A stretch of 64,000 bases of DNA, from assembly GCA_035555315.1 (NCBI GenBank), contig DATMGU010000126.1:62001-126000 (forward strand), read 5' to 3'. Below the pieces are notes generated by a model. The model saw only the letters and a list, made by a program, of their open reading frames with translations. It had not been told where the DNA came from and searched no databases. This DNA is from DATMGU01 sp035555315 (GTDB lineage: Bacteria > Pseudomonadota > Alphaproteobacteria > ATCC43930 > CGMCC-115725). Positions within the stretch are counted from its first letter, which is position 1; every line of letters starts with the position of its first letter. The position numbers and the translations under genes were made by a program. Positions 39,808 to 49,107 of this stretch are shown here, one piece after another.

Positions 39808-40344
39808 GTGACCCTGCAGCGATTCTACCGTCGGCATCCCCTGATGCTGTCGATCGTTGTGCTCGTTCCACTGCTTGGCGGCCCGGCTCCTCTGCTTGGC
39901 AACAGGCCGGCCCATGCGGCCGGCGCCCCGACAGAGCCCGCGCATGAAGACTACTACTACCCCAAGGTCACTTCGACCGAGCTCTATGTCTCGCGGGCCA
40001 AGGTGCTCGACGACAGCACCAAGCAGCGCCGTCAGGGTTTCATCGTCGGCCTCGCCGAGCAGCTCAACCAGTTGCCTTATCCGCCGGTCTATTCGATTTT
40101 CGCCAAGGGTGACGAGGCCGATAAGCTGATCATCATGGGCATGCAGGACGGCATGCTGAATTCGATCTACCGCGCCCGCGCGCTGTTCGCCCAGATGACC
40201 TCGGTCGCGCGCGGCACGCCGCTGTTCCACGACATGGCGGTCGACGATCTGTTCACCTTCTTCGATCTGCTGCGGCTATTGGGCTTTACCCGCGTCACCG
40301 TCAGCGACGGCAAAAACTTCACCCATCAGGTGACGCTGAAGTGA
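39808..40344 (+). CDS. Conserved exported alphaproteobacterial protein, function unknown
   Basis: A 178-residue protein. A signal peptide spans residues about 8-38 (PLMLSIVVLVPLLGG..., ending in PAHAAG). The mature part has the blocks EDYYYPKVTSTELYVSRAKVL and YPPVYSIFAKGDEADKLIIM, and a C-terminal FFDLLRLLGFTRVTVSDG. I recall relatives in Rhodospirillales that carry a misleading 'molybdopterin-guanine dinucleotide' label; there is no support for such a role. GTG 39808 with GGGAG upstream is taken as start; an in-frame GTG at 39736 lacks both a ribosome site and family-like sequence. Confidence 0.7.
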   Translation: MTLQRFYRRHPLMLSIVVLVPLLGGPAPLLGNRPAHAAGAPTEPAHEDYYYPKVTSTELYVSRAKVLDDSTKQRRQGFIVGLAEQLNQLPYPPVYSIFAKGDEADKLIIMGMQDGMLNSIYRARALFAQMTSVARGTPLFHDMAVDDLFTFFDLLRLLGFTRVTVSDGKNFTHQVTLK

Positions 40345-40396
40345 CCGAACCGCAGGCGCTCGCCTAAGCGAAATTCATTCGGGTGGATTGGCCAAG

Positions 40397-41731
40397 ATGA
40401 CCAGCGAGCCATTCGACCGCGTCGAGCATCGCGCCTCGCCGAGCATGGAGCGCGGCCGCGTCGGGTTGCGGACGCTCATCCTGATCCGCTGGATCGCGGT
40501 CGCCGGTCAGGCCGCGACGCTGCTCACCGTGCGGTTCGGATTGGGGCTGCCTTTGCCCCTCGATATCTCGTTGGCGATCGTCGGCGCCTCTGCCCTGATC
40601 AACGTCGCCAATTCCTTTCATCGGCCGTCGGCGGCCCGCCTGGACGACCGCGACGCGACCTTGTATCTGGCCTTCGACGCCATCCAGCTCGGTGCTCTGC
40701 TGTTCCTGACCGGCGGGCTGCAGAACCCGTTTTCGCTGCTGATGCTGGCCCCGGTCACGGTCGGCGCCACAATCCTCACCCGGCGCAGCGTCGTGGCCTT
40801 GTCGGTGCTGACGGTCGCCGTGATCACCGTTTTGGCTGGATGGCACCTGCCGTTGCCCTGGCCGGCCGGCCAGCCGGAATTCCCCGACCTCTATGTCGTC
40901 GGCTTATGGGCGGCCCTCGCCTTGTCGACGGTATTCATCGCCGCCTATACCTGGAGCGTCACCGAAGAGGGGCGGCGGATGAGCGATGCCTTCGCCGCGA
41001 CGCAACTGTCGCTGGCGCGCGAACAACGCATCTCGGCGGTCGGCGCCCTGGCCGCCGCGGCCGCGCATGAATTGGGCAGCCCGCTCGGCACGATCGTGGT
41101 GATTGCCAAGGAACTCGCCCGCGACCTGCCGCCGGATAGCCCGTTCGCCGAGGATGCCGCCCTGCTGCTGAGCGAGAGCGGTCGCTGCCGGACCATTCTC
41201 GCCGGGCTGGCGCTGCGGCCGGAAGCCGATGGCGGCACGCCCTATACGCGGCTACCGATCACCGTTCTGGTCGAAGCAGCCGGAGCACCCCATCAGCAGG
41301 CGGCGATCACGGTCGAGTATCGAGCGCATTCGCCGAGCGGCAGCGACACGCAGCCACCGCCAGTCGCCCGCAGCCCGGAAATCATGCATGGTCTCGGCAA
41401 CATCATTCAAAACGCGATACAATTCGCCCGCCGGCGCGTCCAGGTTACGACCGGTTGGGACGAGCGGCTGGTAACCGTCGAGGTCGCCGATGACGGCCCG
41501 GGATTTTCGGCACACGTGTTGTCGAGGCTCGGCGAACCCTATTTATCCGGGCGGGATGAAGAAGCCGAGCATATGGGTCTCGGCATCTTCATTGCCGAGA
41601 CGCTACTGGAGCGGACCGGTGCCACATTGGATTTCGTCAATGGCAGAAGCGGCGGCGCCACGGTGCGTATCGAGTGGCCGCGCGCGGCATTGGAGCGGGC
41701 CGCCAATCCCGCCGATACGCGCCTGGCGTGA
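40397..41731 (+). CDS. regB: Redox sensor histidine kinase RegB/PrrB/ActS
   Basis: A 444-residue inner-membrane kinase. Six N-terminal spans (residues about 25-185) include the quinone-binding heptapeptide GGLQNPF (106-112). The H-box AAAHELGSPLGTI puts the phosphorylated histidine at His224, and the redox-active cysteine expected for RegB is present as Cys264 in GRCRTIL. N- and G-boxes follow (GNIIQNAIQFA, DDGPGFS, MGLGIFIAETLL). ATG 40397 is preferred over TTG 40388. It signals respiratory redox state to RegA, encoded 47 bp downstream. The senC/prrC gene, often found in between, is absent. Confidence 0.93.
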   Translation: MTSEPFDRVEHRASPSMERGRVGLRTLILIRWIAVAGQAATLLTVRFGLGLPLPLDISLAIVGASALINVANSFHRPSAARLDDRDATLYLAFDAIQLGALLFLTGGLQNPFSLLMLAPVTVGATILTRRSVVALSVLTVAVITVLAGWHLPLPWPAGQPEFPDLYVVGLWAALALSTVFIAAYTWSVTEEGRRMSDAFAATQLSLAREQRISAVGALAAAAAHELGSPLGTIVVIAKELARDLPPDSPFAEDAALLLSESGRCRTILAGLALRPEADGGTPYTRLPITVLVEAAGAPHQQAAITVEYRAHSPSGSDTQPPPVARSPEIMHGLGNIIQNAIQFARRRVQVTTGWDERLVTVEVADDGPGFSAHVLSRLGEPYLSGRDEEAEHMGLGIFIAETLLERTGATLDFVNGRSGGATVRIEWPRAALERAANPADTRLA

Positions 41732-41778
41732 TATAAGACGGACTGAACTATGACGATTTGGAGAAAAGGGTGCTTCTC

Positions 41779-42426
41779 ATGACCAGCAACCTTTCGGGCG
41801 GCGGTGTCTCGGGCGGCAGTTCCGGGCCGGTCTCACCGGTCCCGGACGCGACGGGGGAGACCGGCTCGGCGCCCGTGTCGCTCGCCGATTTGCCGAGTGC
41901 CGATCGCACGCTGCTGATCGTCGACGACGATGCGCCCCTGTGCCAGCGCCTGGCACGGGCGATGGAGCGGCGCGGCTTCATCGTCGCCACGGCAGACAGC
42001 GTCGCCACCGGCGTGGCCCAGGCATCGGCCGAGCCGCCGGCCTTCGCGGTCGTCGATCTTCGCCTGGGCGACGGCAGCGGCCTCGATGTGGTGGCCGCCT
42101 TGCGCGCCGGCCGGCCGGCGGCGCGCATCGTGATGCTGACCGGATATGGGAACATCGCGACCGCCGTAGCTGCGGTGAAGGCCGGCGCCATCGACTACCT
42201 GCCGAAGCCGGCGGATGCCGATGCGGTGGAACGCGCCCTCCTGGCCCATGCGACGACCCTGCCGGCACCGCCGGAGGATCCGATGTCGGCCGACCGCGTG
42301 CGCTGGGAACATATCCAGCGAGTCTTCGAACAATGCGACCGCAACGTGTCCGAGACGGCACGCCGCCTCAAAATGCACCGCCGCACCCTGCAACGCATCC
42401 TCAGCAAACACGCGCCCCGCAGTTGA
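41779..42426 (+). CDS. regA: Response regulator RegA/PrrA/ActR
   Basis: A 215-residue response regulator. Receiver domain: acidic pocket IVDDDAP (about 47-53), phospho-acceptor Asp93 in VVDLRLGDGSG, conserved Lys in YLPKPAD. The C-terminal HTH is Fis-type: HIQRVFEQCDRNVSETARRL then MHRRTLQRILSKH, nearly invariant in RegA. The N-terminal ~38 residues are a Gly/Ser-rich extension. ATG 41779 is used (GGAGAAAAGG upstream), not the TTG 21 bases before. It controls photosynthesis, respiration or CO2/N2 genes depending on the host. Confidence 0.94.
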   Translation: MTSNLSGGGVSGGSSGPVSPVPDATGETGSAPVSLADLPSADRTLLIVDDDAPLCQRLARAMERRGFIVATADSVATGVAQASAEPPAFAVVDLRLGDGSGLDVVAALRAGRPAARIVMLTGYGNIATAVAAVKAGAIDYLPKPADADAVERALLAHATTLPAPPEDPMSADRVRWEHIQRVFEQCDRNVSETARRLKMHRRTLQRILSKHAPRS

Positions 42427-42428
42427 AC

Positions 42429-43196
42429 ATGTCACGGCTTGGTCGCTTGTTCGGCCGCGTCCCGACGCCGCCGCCCGCCGCTCCCGCCGTCCCCGAGGGC
42501 ACGCGCGTCTATGCGGTCGGCGATATCCATGGACGCGGCGACCTGCTGGAGTCCCTGCACGACAAGATCCGGCAGGACGCCTTCACGGCGCAGGCCCCCC
42601 GCAACGTCGTCGTCTACCTGGGCGATTATGTGGATCGCGGCCCGGATTCGGCGCAAGTCATCGATCTGTTGATCAACCGGCCGCTGCTTGGCTTCGAGCA
42701 TGTCCACCTCAAGGGCAACCATGAGACGGCGATGCTGCACTTCCTCGTCGACGCGCAGGCTGGCATCGATTGGATGTCGTTCGGCGGCGATGCCACGCTG
42801 TTCAGCTATGGCGTGAGGCCGCCGCAGCGGCTGGCCGAGACGGACGGGTTGGAACGCGCGCAAGCAGAATTGCTCCAAGTGGTCCCGCGCAGTCATCTCG
42901 CCTTTCTGACCCGGCTGCAGCCCTACCATATCGAGAACGATTTCTTTTTCGTCCATGCCGGCATCCGGCCGGGCGTGCCGTTCGAGCGCCAGACCGAGGA
43001 GGATCTGTTGTGGATCCGCGGGCCGTTCCTCGATAGCGGTGCCGATTTCGGCAAGATCGTCGTACACGGCCATACCATCGACGAACAACCGGTGCTGCGG
43101 CGCAACCGGATCGGCATCGATACCGGCGCCTATACGACAGGAAAGCTGACCTGCCTGGTCATCGAGGGCGCCGAATACGGGTTCCTGCAGACCTGA
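42429..43196 (+). CDS. Metallophosphoesterase, PPP-type serine/threonine phosphatase-like
   Basis: A 255-residue calcineurin-fold phosphatase. Metal motifs: VYAVGDIHGRGDLL (GDxHG), VVYLGDYVDRGPDS (GDxVDRG), HLKGNHETAML (GNHE), then FFVHAGIRPG and VVHGHTIDEQPV with the distal histidines. This order is that of bacterial PrpA/PrpE or Ap4A-hydrolase-like proteins. Start ATG 42429, two bases after the regA stop, so it may be co-transcribed with regBA. Substrate unknown. Confidence 0.9.
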   Translation: MSRLGRLFGRVPTPPPAAPAVPEGTRVYAVGDIHGRGDLLESLHDKIRQDAFTAQAPRNVVVYLGDYVDRGPDSAQVIDLLINRPLLGFEHVHLKGNHETAMLHFLVDAQAGIDWMSFGGDATLFSYGVRPPQRLAETDGLERAQAELLQVVPRSHLAFLTRLQPYHIENDFFFVHAGIRPGVPFERQTEEDLLWIRGPFLDSGADFGKIVVHGHTIDEQPVLRRNRIGIDTGAYTTGKLTCLVIEGAEYGFLQT

Positions 43197-43258
43197 GGAA
43201 GCGACCTGGCGGCGAGTTCAGGTCAATTCCGTCGCCCGTGATAGGTTACATACGGCCT

Positions 43259-43702
43259 CTAAGCCTCCTGCGCGTGTGGATCGACGAGACGCTGCAGCCG
43301 GGTCGACGCCGCCAAGGCGAAACGCAGCGTCACCGCTTTGCGCCGCGCCGGGTTGAGCCGGATCACCGGCGCCTCGCGCAGGATCTCGGCCATGAACGGG
43401 TCGGCCGCGATCAGGCCGCATTCGGCTGGAATGAGTTCGACCGGGAAGCCATCGGGCACCGCGAAATAGAGCTGGTCGCAGAACTCGCGATATTCCGGCC
43501 ATTTCCGGTCAGCGCGGAAATCCTCGACCGAGGTCTTGATCTCGACGATCGAGAGGTCGCCCGCCGGACCGAGCGCCGCTACATCCGCCCGCCTGCCATT
43601 GGCCAGTGAGAATTCGATCAGCGTCGCATGACCGCGCCGCAGGAAGCCGCGCGAGACGCCGCGTGCCAGAAGCTGGGCCAGGCCCGGTTCGGGAAAGGGC
43701 AT
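43259..43702 (-). CDS. MmcB-family DNA repair protein
   Basis: A 147-residue protein of the MmcB family, an alphaproteobacterial PD-(D/E)xK-like fold linked in Caulobacter to mitomycin-C survival. Blocks: FLRRGHATLIEFSLANGRRADVAAL and LSIVEIKTSVEDFRADRKWPEY (the E-I-K triad), then FCDQLYFAVPDGFP. The putative catalytic residues D, E and K are all present. ATG 43702; promoter probably in the 206-bp spacer to lysS. Confidence 0.85.
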   Translation of the reverse strand: MPFPEPGLAQLLARGVSRGFLRRGHATLIEFSLANGRRADVAALGPAGDLSIVEIKTSVEDFRADRKWPEYREFCDQLYFAVPDGFPVELIPAECGLIAADPFMAEILREAPVIRLNPARRKAVTLRFALAASTRLQRLVDPHAQEA

Positions 43703-43908
43703 GGCAAACCTCAGTGTGGACGAAACGGGAACATGCCGGCCAGGTTAACCGGACCACCGGCCAAAAAGAAAGCCTGAAGCAACACTCTCCCCGGTCAGGG
43801 CTTTGCGCGGTGCCACCGAGCGGTTTAGAACCTCCGCTCTCAGACCGGCAGCCGCGCCGGTGAATAGTATGGCCGGGCGTCCCTGGCCAGCGACAGGAGT
43901 TCCGCCCG

Positions 43909-45426
<1,518 letters not shown>

Positions 45427-45442
45427 GTCGGCGGACCGCCGA

Positions 45443-46645
45443 TCATTCCGCCAGCTGCGAGCGCGGCACCGTCGGGACGATGATGTAATACGCGGCGCAG
45501 GCGGCGAGCCCGAGGGCGGCGACGCTCACCGACATCGGCAGGGCGGTGTGGTCGTAGAACATACTGAGCAGATAGCCCACCAGACCGGCGCCGGCCATCT
45601 GCAAGAACCCCAGCAGCGACGAGGCGACACCAGCCATCTCGGACAGAGGCTCCATGGCGGCGGCGGTGGAATTGGGCAGCAGGATGCCGATGGCGAAGAC
45701 ATAGCCGGTCATCGGCACCATCACGCCGGCCAGGCCGGCCAAATCGAACCGGGCGGCGGTGGCGATGCCGAGACCGCATAGCGCGATGATGCCGAGGCCG
45801 ACCTGCAGGATCGTCTCCGGCGTGAGCCGGCGCAGCATCAGGCGGTTGGCCGTCGAGCCGATCATCAGGGCGAGCGCCGGCAAGGCGAAGATATAGCCGA
45901 ACAGCGGTGTCGGCACGCCGAACACCTCGATCAGCACGAAGGGCGAGCCGGAGATGTAACAAAACAGGCCGGAGAAGGCCAAGCAGTTAACGATGGCATA
46001 GCCCATCGAGCTGCGGGTGCTGAGAAACCGCCAATAATTGGCCGCCAACCGCCGGGGCCGCAGGGCATGCACGTCCCGCGCGGCGATCGATTCCGGCAAT
46101 CTGCGCCAGGCCACGCCGAACACCACGGCGCCGAACACGCCGATGACGACGAAGATCAGCCGCCAGTTGAGGAATTCGACGAAATAGCCGCCGAGGGTGG
46201 GCGCCAACAGCGGTGCGACCGCCATGACCAGGGTGATGGCGCTGAGGATATGGGCGCCCACCGCTCGATCGAACAAATCGCGGACGATGGTGCGGCTGAG
46301 GATCGGTCCGACGCAGGCGCCGATGCCGGAAATCACCCGGCAGGCGATCAACTGCTCCATCGTTTGGCTGGCGGCGCAACCGAGCGTCCCAAGCGTGAAG
46401 ATCGCCAGCCCGACCAGCAGCACCGGACGGCGGCCGAACCGGTCGGCGGCCGGGCCGCAGACCAATTGGCCGCCGGCGAAACCCAGCAGAAAGCCGCTCA
46501 AAGTCCATTGCGCCGCGGCGGGCGTGGTGGCGAACAACCGCATCAGCAGCGGCAGCGCCGGCAGGCTCATATCGATGGAAAGCGCGCTCAGGGCCGTGAA
46601 CGCCCCGAGCAAGATGACGAAACCACGGGAACCGGGAAGCAACAT
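45443..46645 (-). CDS. Bcr/CflA-type MFS drug efflux permease
   Basis: A 400-residue, 12-span proton antiporter. Helix 1 has ALSIDMSLPALPLLMR (the D-x-x-L-P-A signature of Bcr/CflA), motif A is GPAADRFGRRPVLLVG, and motif C is near VMAVAPLLAPTLGGY. ATG 46645 gives the usual short N-terminus; longer in-frame sequence upstream is Arg-rich and non-family. Exports drugs such as bicyclomycin or chloramphenicol in known members. Convergent with lysS; a small CGGCGG/CCGCCG dyad lies between the stops. Confidence 0.9.
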   Translation of the reverse strand: MLLPGSRGFVILLGAFTALSALSIDMSLPALPLLMRLFATTPAAAQWTLSGFLLGFAGGQLVCGPAADRFGRRPVLLVGLAIFTLGTLGCAASQTMEQLIACRVISGIGACVGPILSRTIVRDLFDRAVGAHILSAITLVMAVAPLLAPTLGGYFVEFLNWRLIFVVIGVFGAVVFGVAWRRLPESIAARDVHALRPRRLAANYWRFLSTRSSMGYAIVNCLAFSGLFCYISGSPFVLIEVFGVPTPLFGYIFALPALALMIGSTANRLMLRRLTPETILQVGLGIIALCGLGIATAARFDLAGLAGVMVPMTGYVFAIGILLPNSTAAAMEPLSEMAGVASSLLGFLQMAGAGLVGYLLSMFYDHTALPMSVSVAALGLAACAAYYIIVPTVPRSQLAE

Positions 46646-46729
46646 GACGGGCAAGCTATCATGGCTTCTCCTCCTATCCGCCCCTCTATGATAAGGCGAA
46701 ACGCCGCATCGGAACGGGAGACAGCCGAG

Positions 46730-47002
46730 ATGACCTGGTCGATCATCGCACGGGACGCGCAGACGGGAGAATTCGGCATCGCCGTCGCCACGCGGTTCTT
46801 CGCGGTCGGCGCGCTGTGCCCGCATGGCCAGCTACGGGTCGACGACCATGCCGAACCGCTGACCGAATTGGAACGACTGCTGATGGTCGCGCGCGAATAC
46901 TATATCCATTTCCGCGCATTCCTACCGACCCGAGCGGCGCCGGCGGGGGCATATGATCGCGCAGTGATCAACCGAGAAATCACCCGTGTGACGCGACGGT
47001 AA
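46730..47002 (+). pseudogene. DUF1028 gene with a large in-frame internal deletion
   Basis: A 90-codon frame from ATG 46730 (GGGAGACAG upstream). Residues 1-31 (MTWSIIARD, then GEFGIAVATRFFAVGALCPH) are the N-terminus of DUF1028 proteins. The following QLRVDDHAEPLTELERL and FRAFLPTRAAPAGAYDRA match the C-terminal end of the same family. The middle ~140 residues, including the active-site-like region, are missing, yet the frame is kept. Either a recent in-frame deletion made a pseudogene or a mini-protein persists. Divergent from the Bcr-type gene. Confidence 0.7.
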
Positions 47003-47370
47003 TATTCCACCCTAACTTGCTGCGACGCCGAAAATCGAACCGCCATTGCGAAGGACGGCCGATTGATGGCCGGTTCTTAAGAAAAAAGCTGAATTCCAGC
47101 GCCGTCACTTCGAATTATGTCGTTTTGGCTCTTTATTTCAGATGAAGAACCCCCTATTTACGACGGGTGAGTGCAACGGCAGTGTCGTTTGCACCGCATT
47201 CCTCGCCGGATGGGCCTAGGATTCCACGGGTCTTGGGTAATAACCCCGATCTCGCCATCCGACTTTATCTCGTCGAGGATTAGACAATTTCAGATATCGC
47301 CCGCCAAGGTGGCGGCGCGGTATCCGCAACCGTACCAGTGTAATCTTCGTCGAGTCGTGTGAAGGAAATC
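47003..47370. other. 368-bp spacer upstream of the MucR-like fusion gene
   Basis: No convincing gene. A terminator-like hairpin lies at 47051-47078 (CGGCC/GGCCG core with AAG/CTT flanks). From 47085 to 47165 the sequence is A/T-rich with T-runs, which is probably the promoter of the fusion gene and a likely binding zone for A/T-preferring MucR-type proteins. The remaining ~200 bp would be a long 5' leader. Confidence 0.5.
47051..47078 (+). terminator. Weak terminator-like hairpin after the DUF1028 remnant
   Basis: AAG-GA-CGGCC (47051-47060) and GGCCG-GTT-CTT (47068-47078) pair around GATTGAT; an A-rich, not T-rich, tract follows on the + strand. It may function better on the opposite strand, where the stem is followed by T-poor sequence too, so function is uncertain. 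Confidence 0.3.
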
Positions 47371-48339
47371 ATGACATCAAGCTCTCCATTACCGGAGACT
47401 ATTCGGTTCATCAGTAAGATACTTGCTGCCCGCCAAACGCCGATCGCCGAAGTGAGTACTCTCATTCGCCAGCTTGACGCGGCGCTTGCCGACCTCACGG
47501 GCGATGCGGGCTTTAGCACTCCCCAGGTATCGGCGGGCTCAAAGGCCGCCCCATCCAAGGCTTTCGGATCGAAGACACCCAAGTCGACATCCTCGGCGGC
47601 TTCACAGGAGCTGGCGATGCGGCAGTTCGCGATACCGGGCCAGGGCATTGGCGGCCAGGGCATTGGCGGCCGGAGCACCGGCGGGCAGGAGATGTCAGCC
47701 ATCCAGCCGCCGGCGCGGCGGCGCGGCCGCCCCCCGAAAAACCTGGCCACGATAAACTCAGCGCCGAAGAGCCCGGCCCGGCCAAGCTTTCATCCCGCCC
47801 TCGCCGCCCTGATCGAGGTGGCGGAACCGGCCGAACCGCCGGCGCCGCGCCTGCTTCGCAAAGCCGATGTGGCGGTGCAGCACCCGCTGCATTCCATTCC
47901 CGATTCGGAAATATTGACGCCGCCGAAACCACCCTCCGACACCCTGCATGGCGTGGTTAAGTGGTTCGATATCCGCACCCATCGCGGCGCGCTGCGACTG
48001 ACCGGCGTATCCGGCGATGTGCCGCTCGAAGGGGCGGTTCTCGACCGCTGCGGCATCAAGCGGATTTACAAGGATCAGGAAGTCGAGGCCAAGGTGCTGC
48101 AGACCGGCGGGCGTATCCGGGTGGTCTCGGTCGGCCTGCCGGGCCGTCCGGCCGAGAGCGACCGCACCACGGCGGCGGCAGCGGCCGATGCGGCACTGGG
48201 GATGGTGCGCAAACATACCAAACCCGTCGTCGTGGAAATCAAGCGCGACGCGGTGAAACGCACCTCGGCCCGCGCCCAGGCCGAGCAGGTGCTGGGTGCC
48301 GTCGGCCGCATCAAGAGCACGCGGCGCGTCACGACCTGA
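47371..48339 (+). CDS. MucR-like N-terminus / AT-hook / cold-shock-domain fusion protein
   Basis: A 322-residue, probably nucleic-acid-binding protein with an arrangement I do not know from described families. Residues about 8-43 (ETIRFISKILAARQTPIAEV, then LIRQLDAALADL) resemble the helical oligomerisation start of MucR proteins. A low-complexity linker follows with Gly repeats (GQGIGGQGIGG at 91-101). Residues 116-123 (RRRGRPPK) are a textbook AT-hook. Residues about 192-255 (LHGVVKWFDIRTHRGALRL, then KDQEVEAKVLQTGGRIRVVSV) follow a cold-shock OB-fold, with the RNP1 aromatic residues largely lost. The tail is basic. ATG 47371 with AAGGA upstream. A bona fide MucR gene follows 219 bp downstream on the same strand. 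Confidence 0.75.
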   Translation: MTSSSPLPETIRFISKILAARQTPIAEVSTLIRQLDAALADLTGDAGFSTPQVSAGSKAAPSKAFGSKTPKSTSSAASQELAMRQFAIPGQGIGGQGIGGRSTGGQEMSAIQPPARRRGRPPKNLATINSAPKSPARPSFHPALAALIEVAEPAEPPAPRLLRKADVAVQHPLHSIPDSEILTPPKPPSDTLHGVVKWFDIRTHRGALRLTGVSGDVPLEGAVLDRCGIKRIYKDQEVEAKVLQTGGRIRVVSVGLPGRPAESDRTTAAAAADAALGMVRKHTKPVVVEIKRDAVKRTSARAQAEQVLGAVGRIKSTRRVTT

Positions 48340-48558
48340 GCCCCCTGATCCGAGATCGGCCGCGGAGGGATCCCGGCCGAGCCTCCGCATCGAGCAGTTC
48401 CTTCGATCCAGCCCCATCTGCCCGGCCCATATTCGCCTGGCCCATGTCTTCGAGGAATGTATTGGAACCGATCACGTTCCTATACGGGGCCCATCTAATA
48501 CGGGCGCGGCGCGTCGTCCGGCACTGCACCCACGTCCTTTGCCAAGGGAATGAAGAGA

Positions 48559-49017
48559 ATGTCGCAAACAGCCGTATCGCCGTCGCATAGTCAGTTGCTG
48601 CGTATGGTGACCAACGTCGTCGCCGGCTATCTAAAGAAAAACCACGTCTCAGGCACCGAACTGCCCGAACTCATCGGCGCGGTCTATTTGGCCCTGAGCC
48701 AACAGGGTGGGGCCGCCCCCGTCATTCAGGAAGAGCCGCCGGAACCCGCCGTGGCGATCAAGCGCTCGATCACGCCCGATTATCTGATTTGTCTGGAAGA
48801 CGGCAAAAAGCTGAAGATGCTGAAGCGGCATCTGATGACCGCCTATGGCATGACGCCGGATGACTACCGCGCGCGCTGGGGCCTGCCCCCGGATTATCCG
48901 ATGGTGGCACCGAACTACGCGGCGCAACGCTCAATCCTGGCCAAGGAAATCGGCCTCGGCTCACGCGGGCGCAGCCGGACCGTCCCAGCCGCCAAGGGTC
49001 GCAAAACGGGCGGCTGA
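48559..49017 (+). CDS. Ros/MucR-family transcriptional regulator
   Basis: A 152-residue DNA-binding protein. The N-terminal helical region (LLRMVTNVVAGYLKKNHVSG, TELPELIGAVYLAL) mediates oligomerisation. The C-terminal domain is the Ros/MucR zinc-finger fold: DYLICLEDGKKLKMLKRHL, then MTPDDYRARWGLPPDYPMVA and PNYAAQRSILAKEIGLG. Cys, Asp and the first His of the C-x2-D...H...H set are present, but the second His position reads Ala (HLMTAYG). Some family members fold without zinc. ATG 48559 is preferred over 48550 because AAGGGA sits 9 bases before it. MucR proteins silence A/T-rich promoters, H-NS-like. Confidence 0.92.
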   Translation: MSQTAVSPSHSQLLRMVTNVVAGYLKKNHVSGTELPELIGAVYLALSQQGGAAPVIQEEPPEPAVAIKRSITPDYLICLEDGKKLKMLKRHLMTAYGMTPDDYRARWGLPPDYPMVAPNYAAQRSILAKEIGLGSRGRSRTVPAAKGRKTGG

Positions 49018-49107
49018 TCCAGTCCGCGATAAAGCCGGCCGGCAATAAAGCTGGCCGGCGCTGAAACTTGCCGACGACCGTCGATTACCCGGCTGACGAA
49101 AACAGCG

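Noticed and set aside
43703..43908. Possible tRNA or riboswitch upstream of lysS
   Set aside because: Small stems such as GAGCGG/CCGCTC exist, but no cloverleaf or known riboswitch core could be drawn.
47171..47362. 63-codon frame upstream of the MucR-like fusion gene
   Set aside because: No ribosome site, no similarity and overlap with the likely promoter/leader.
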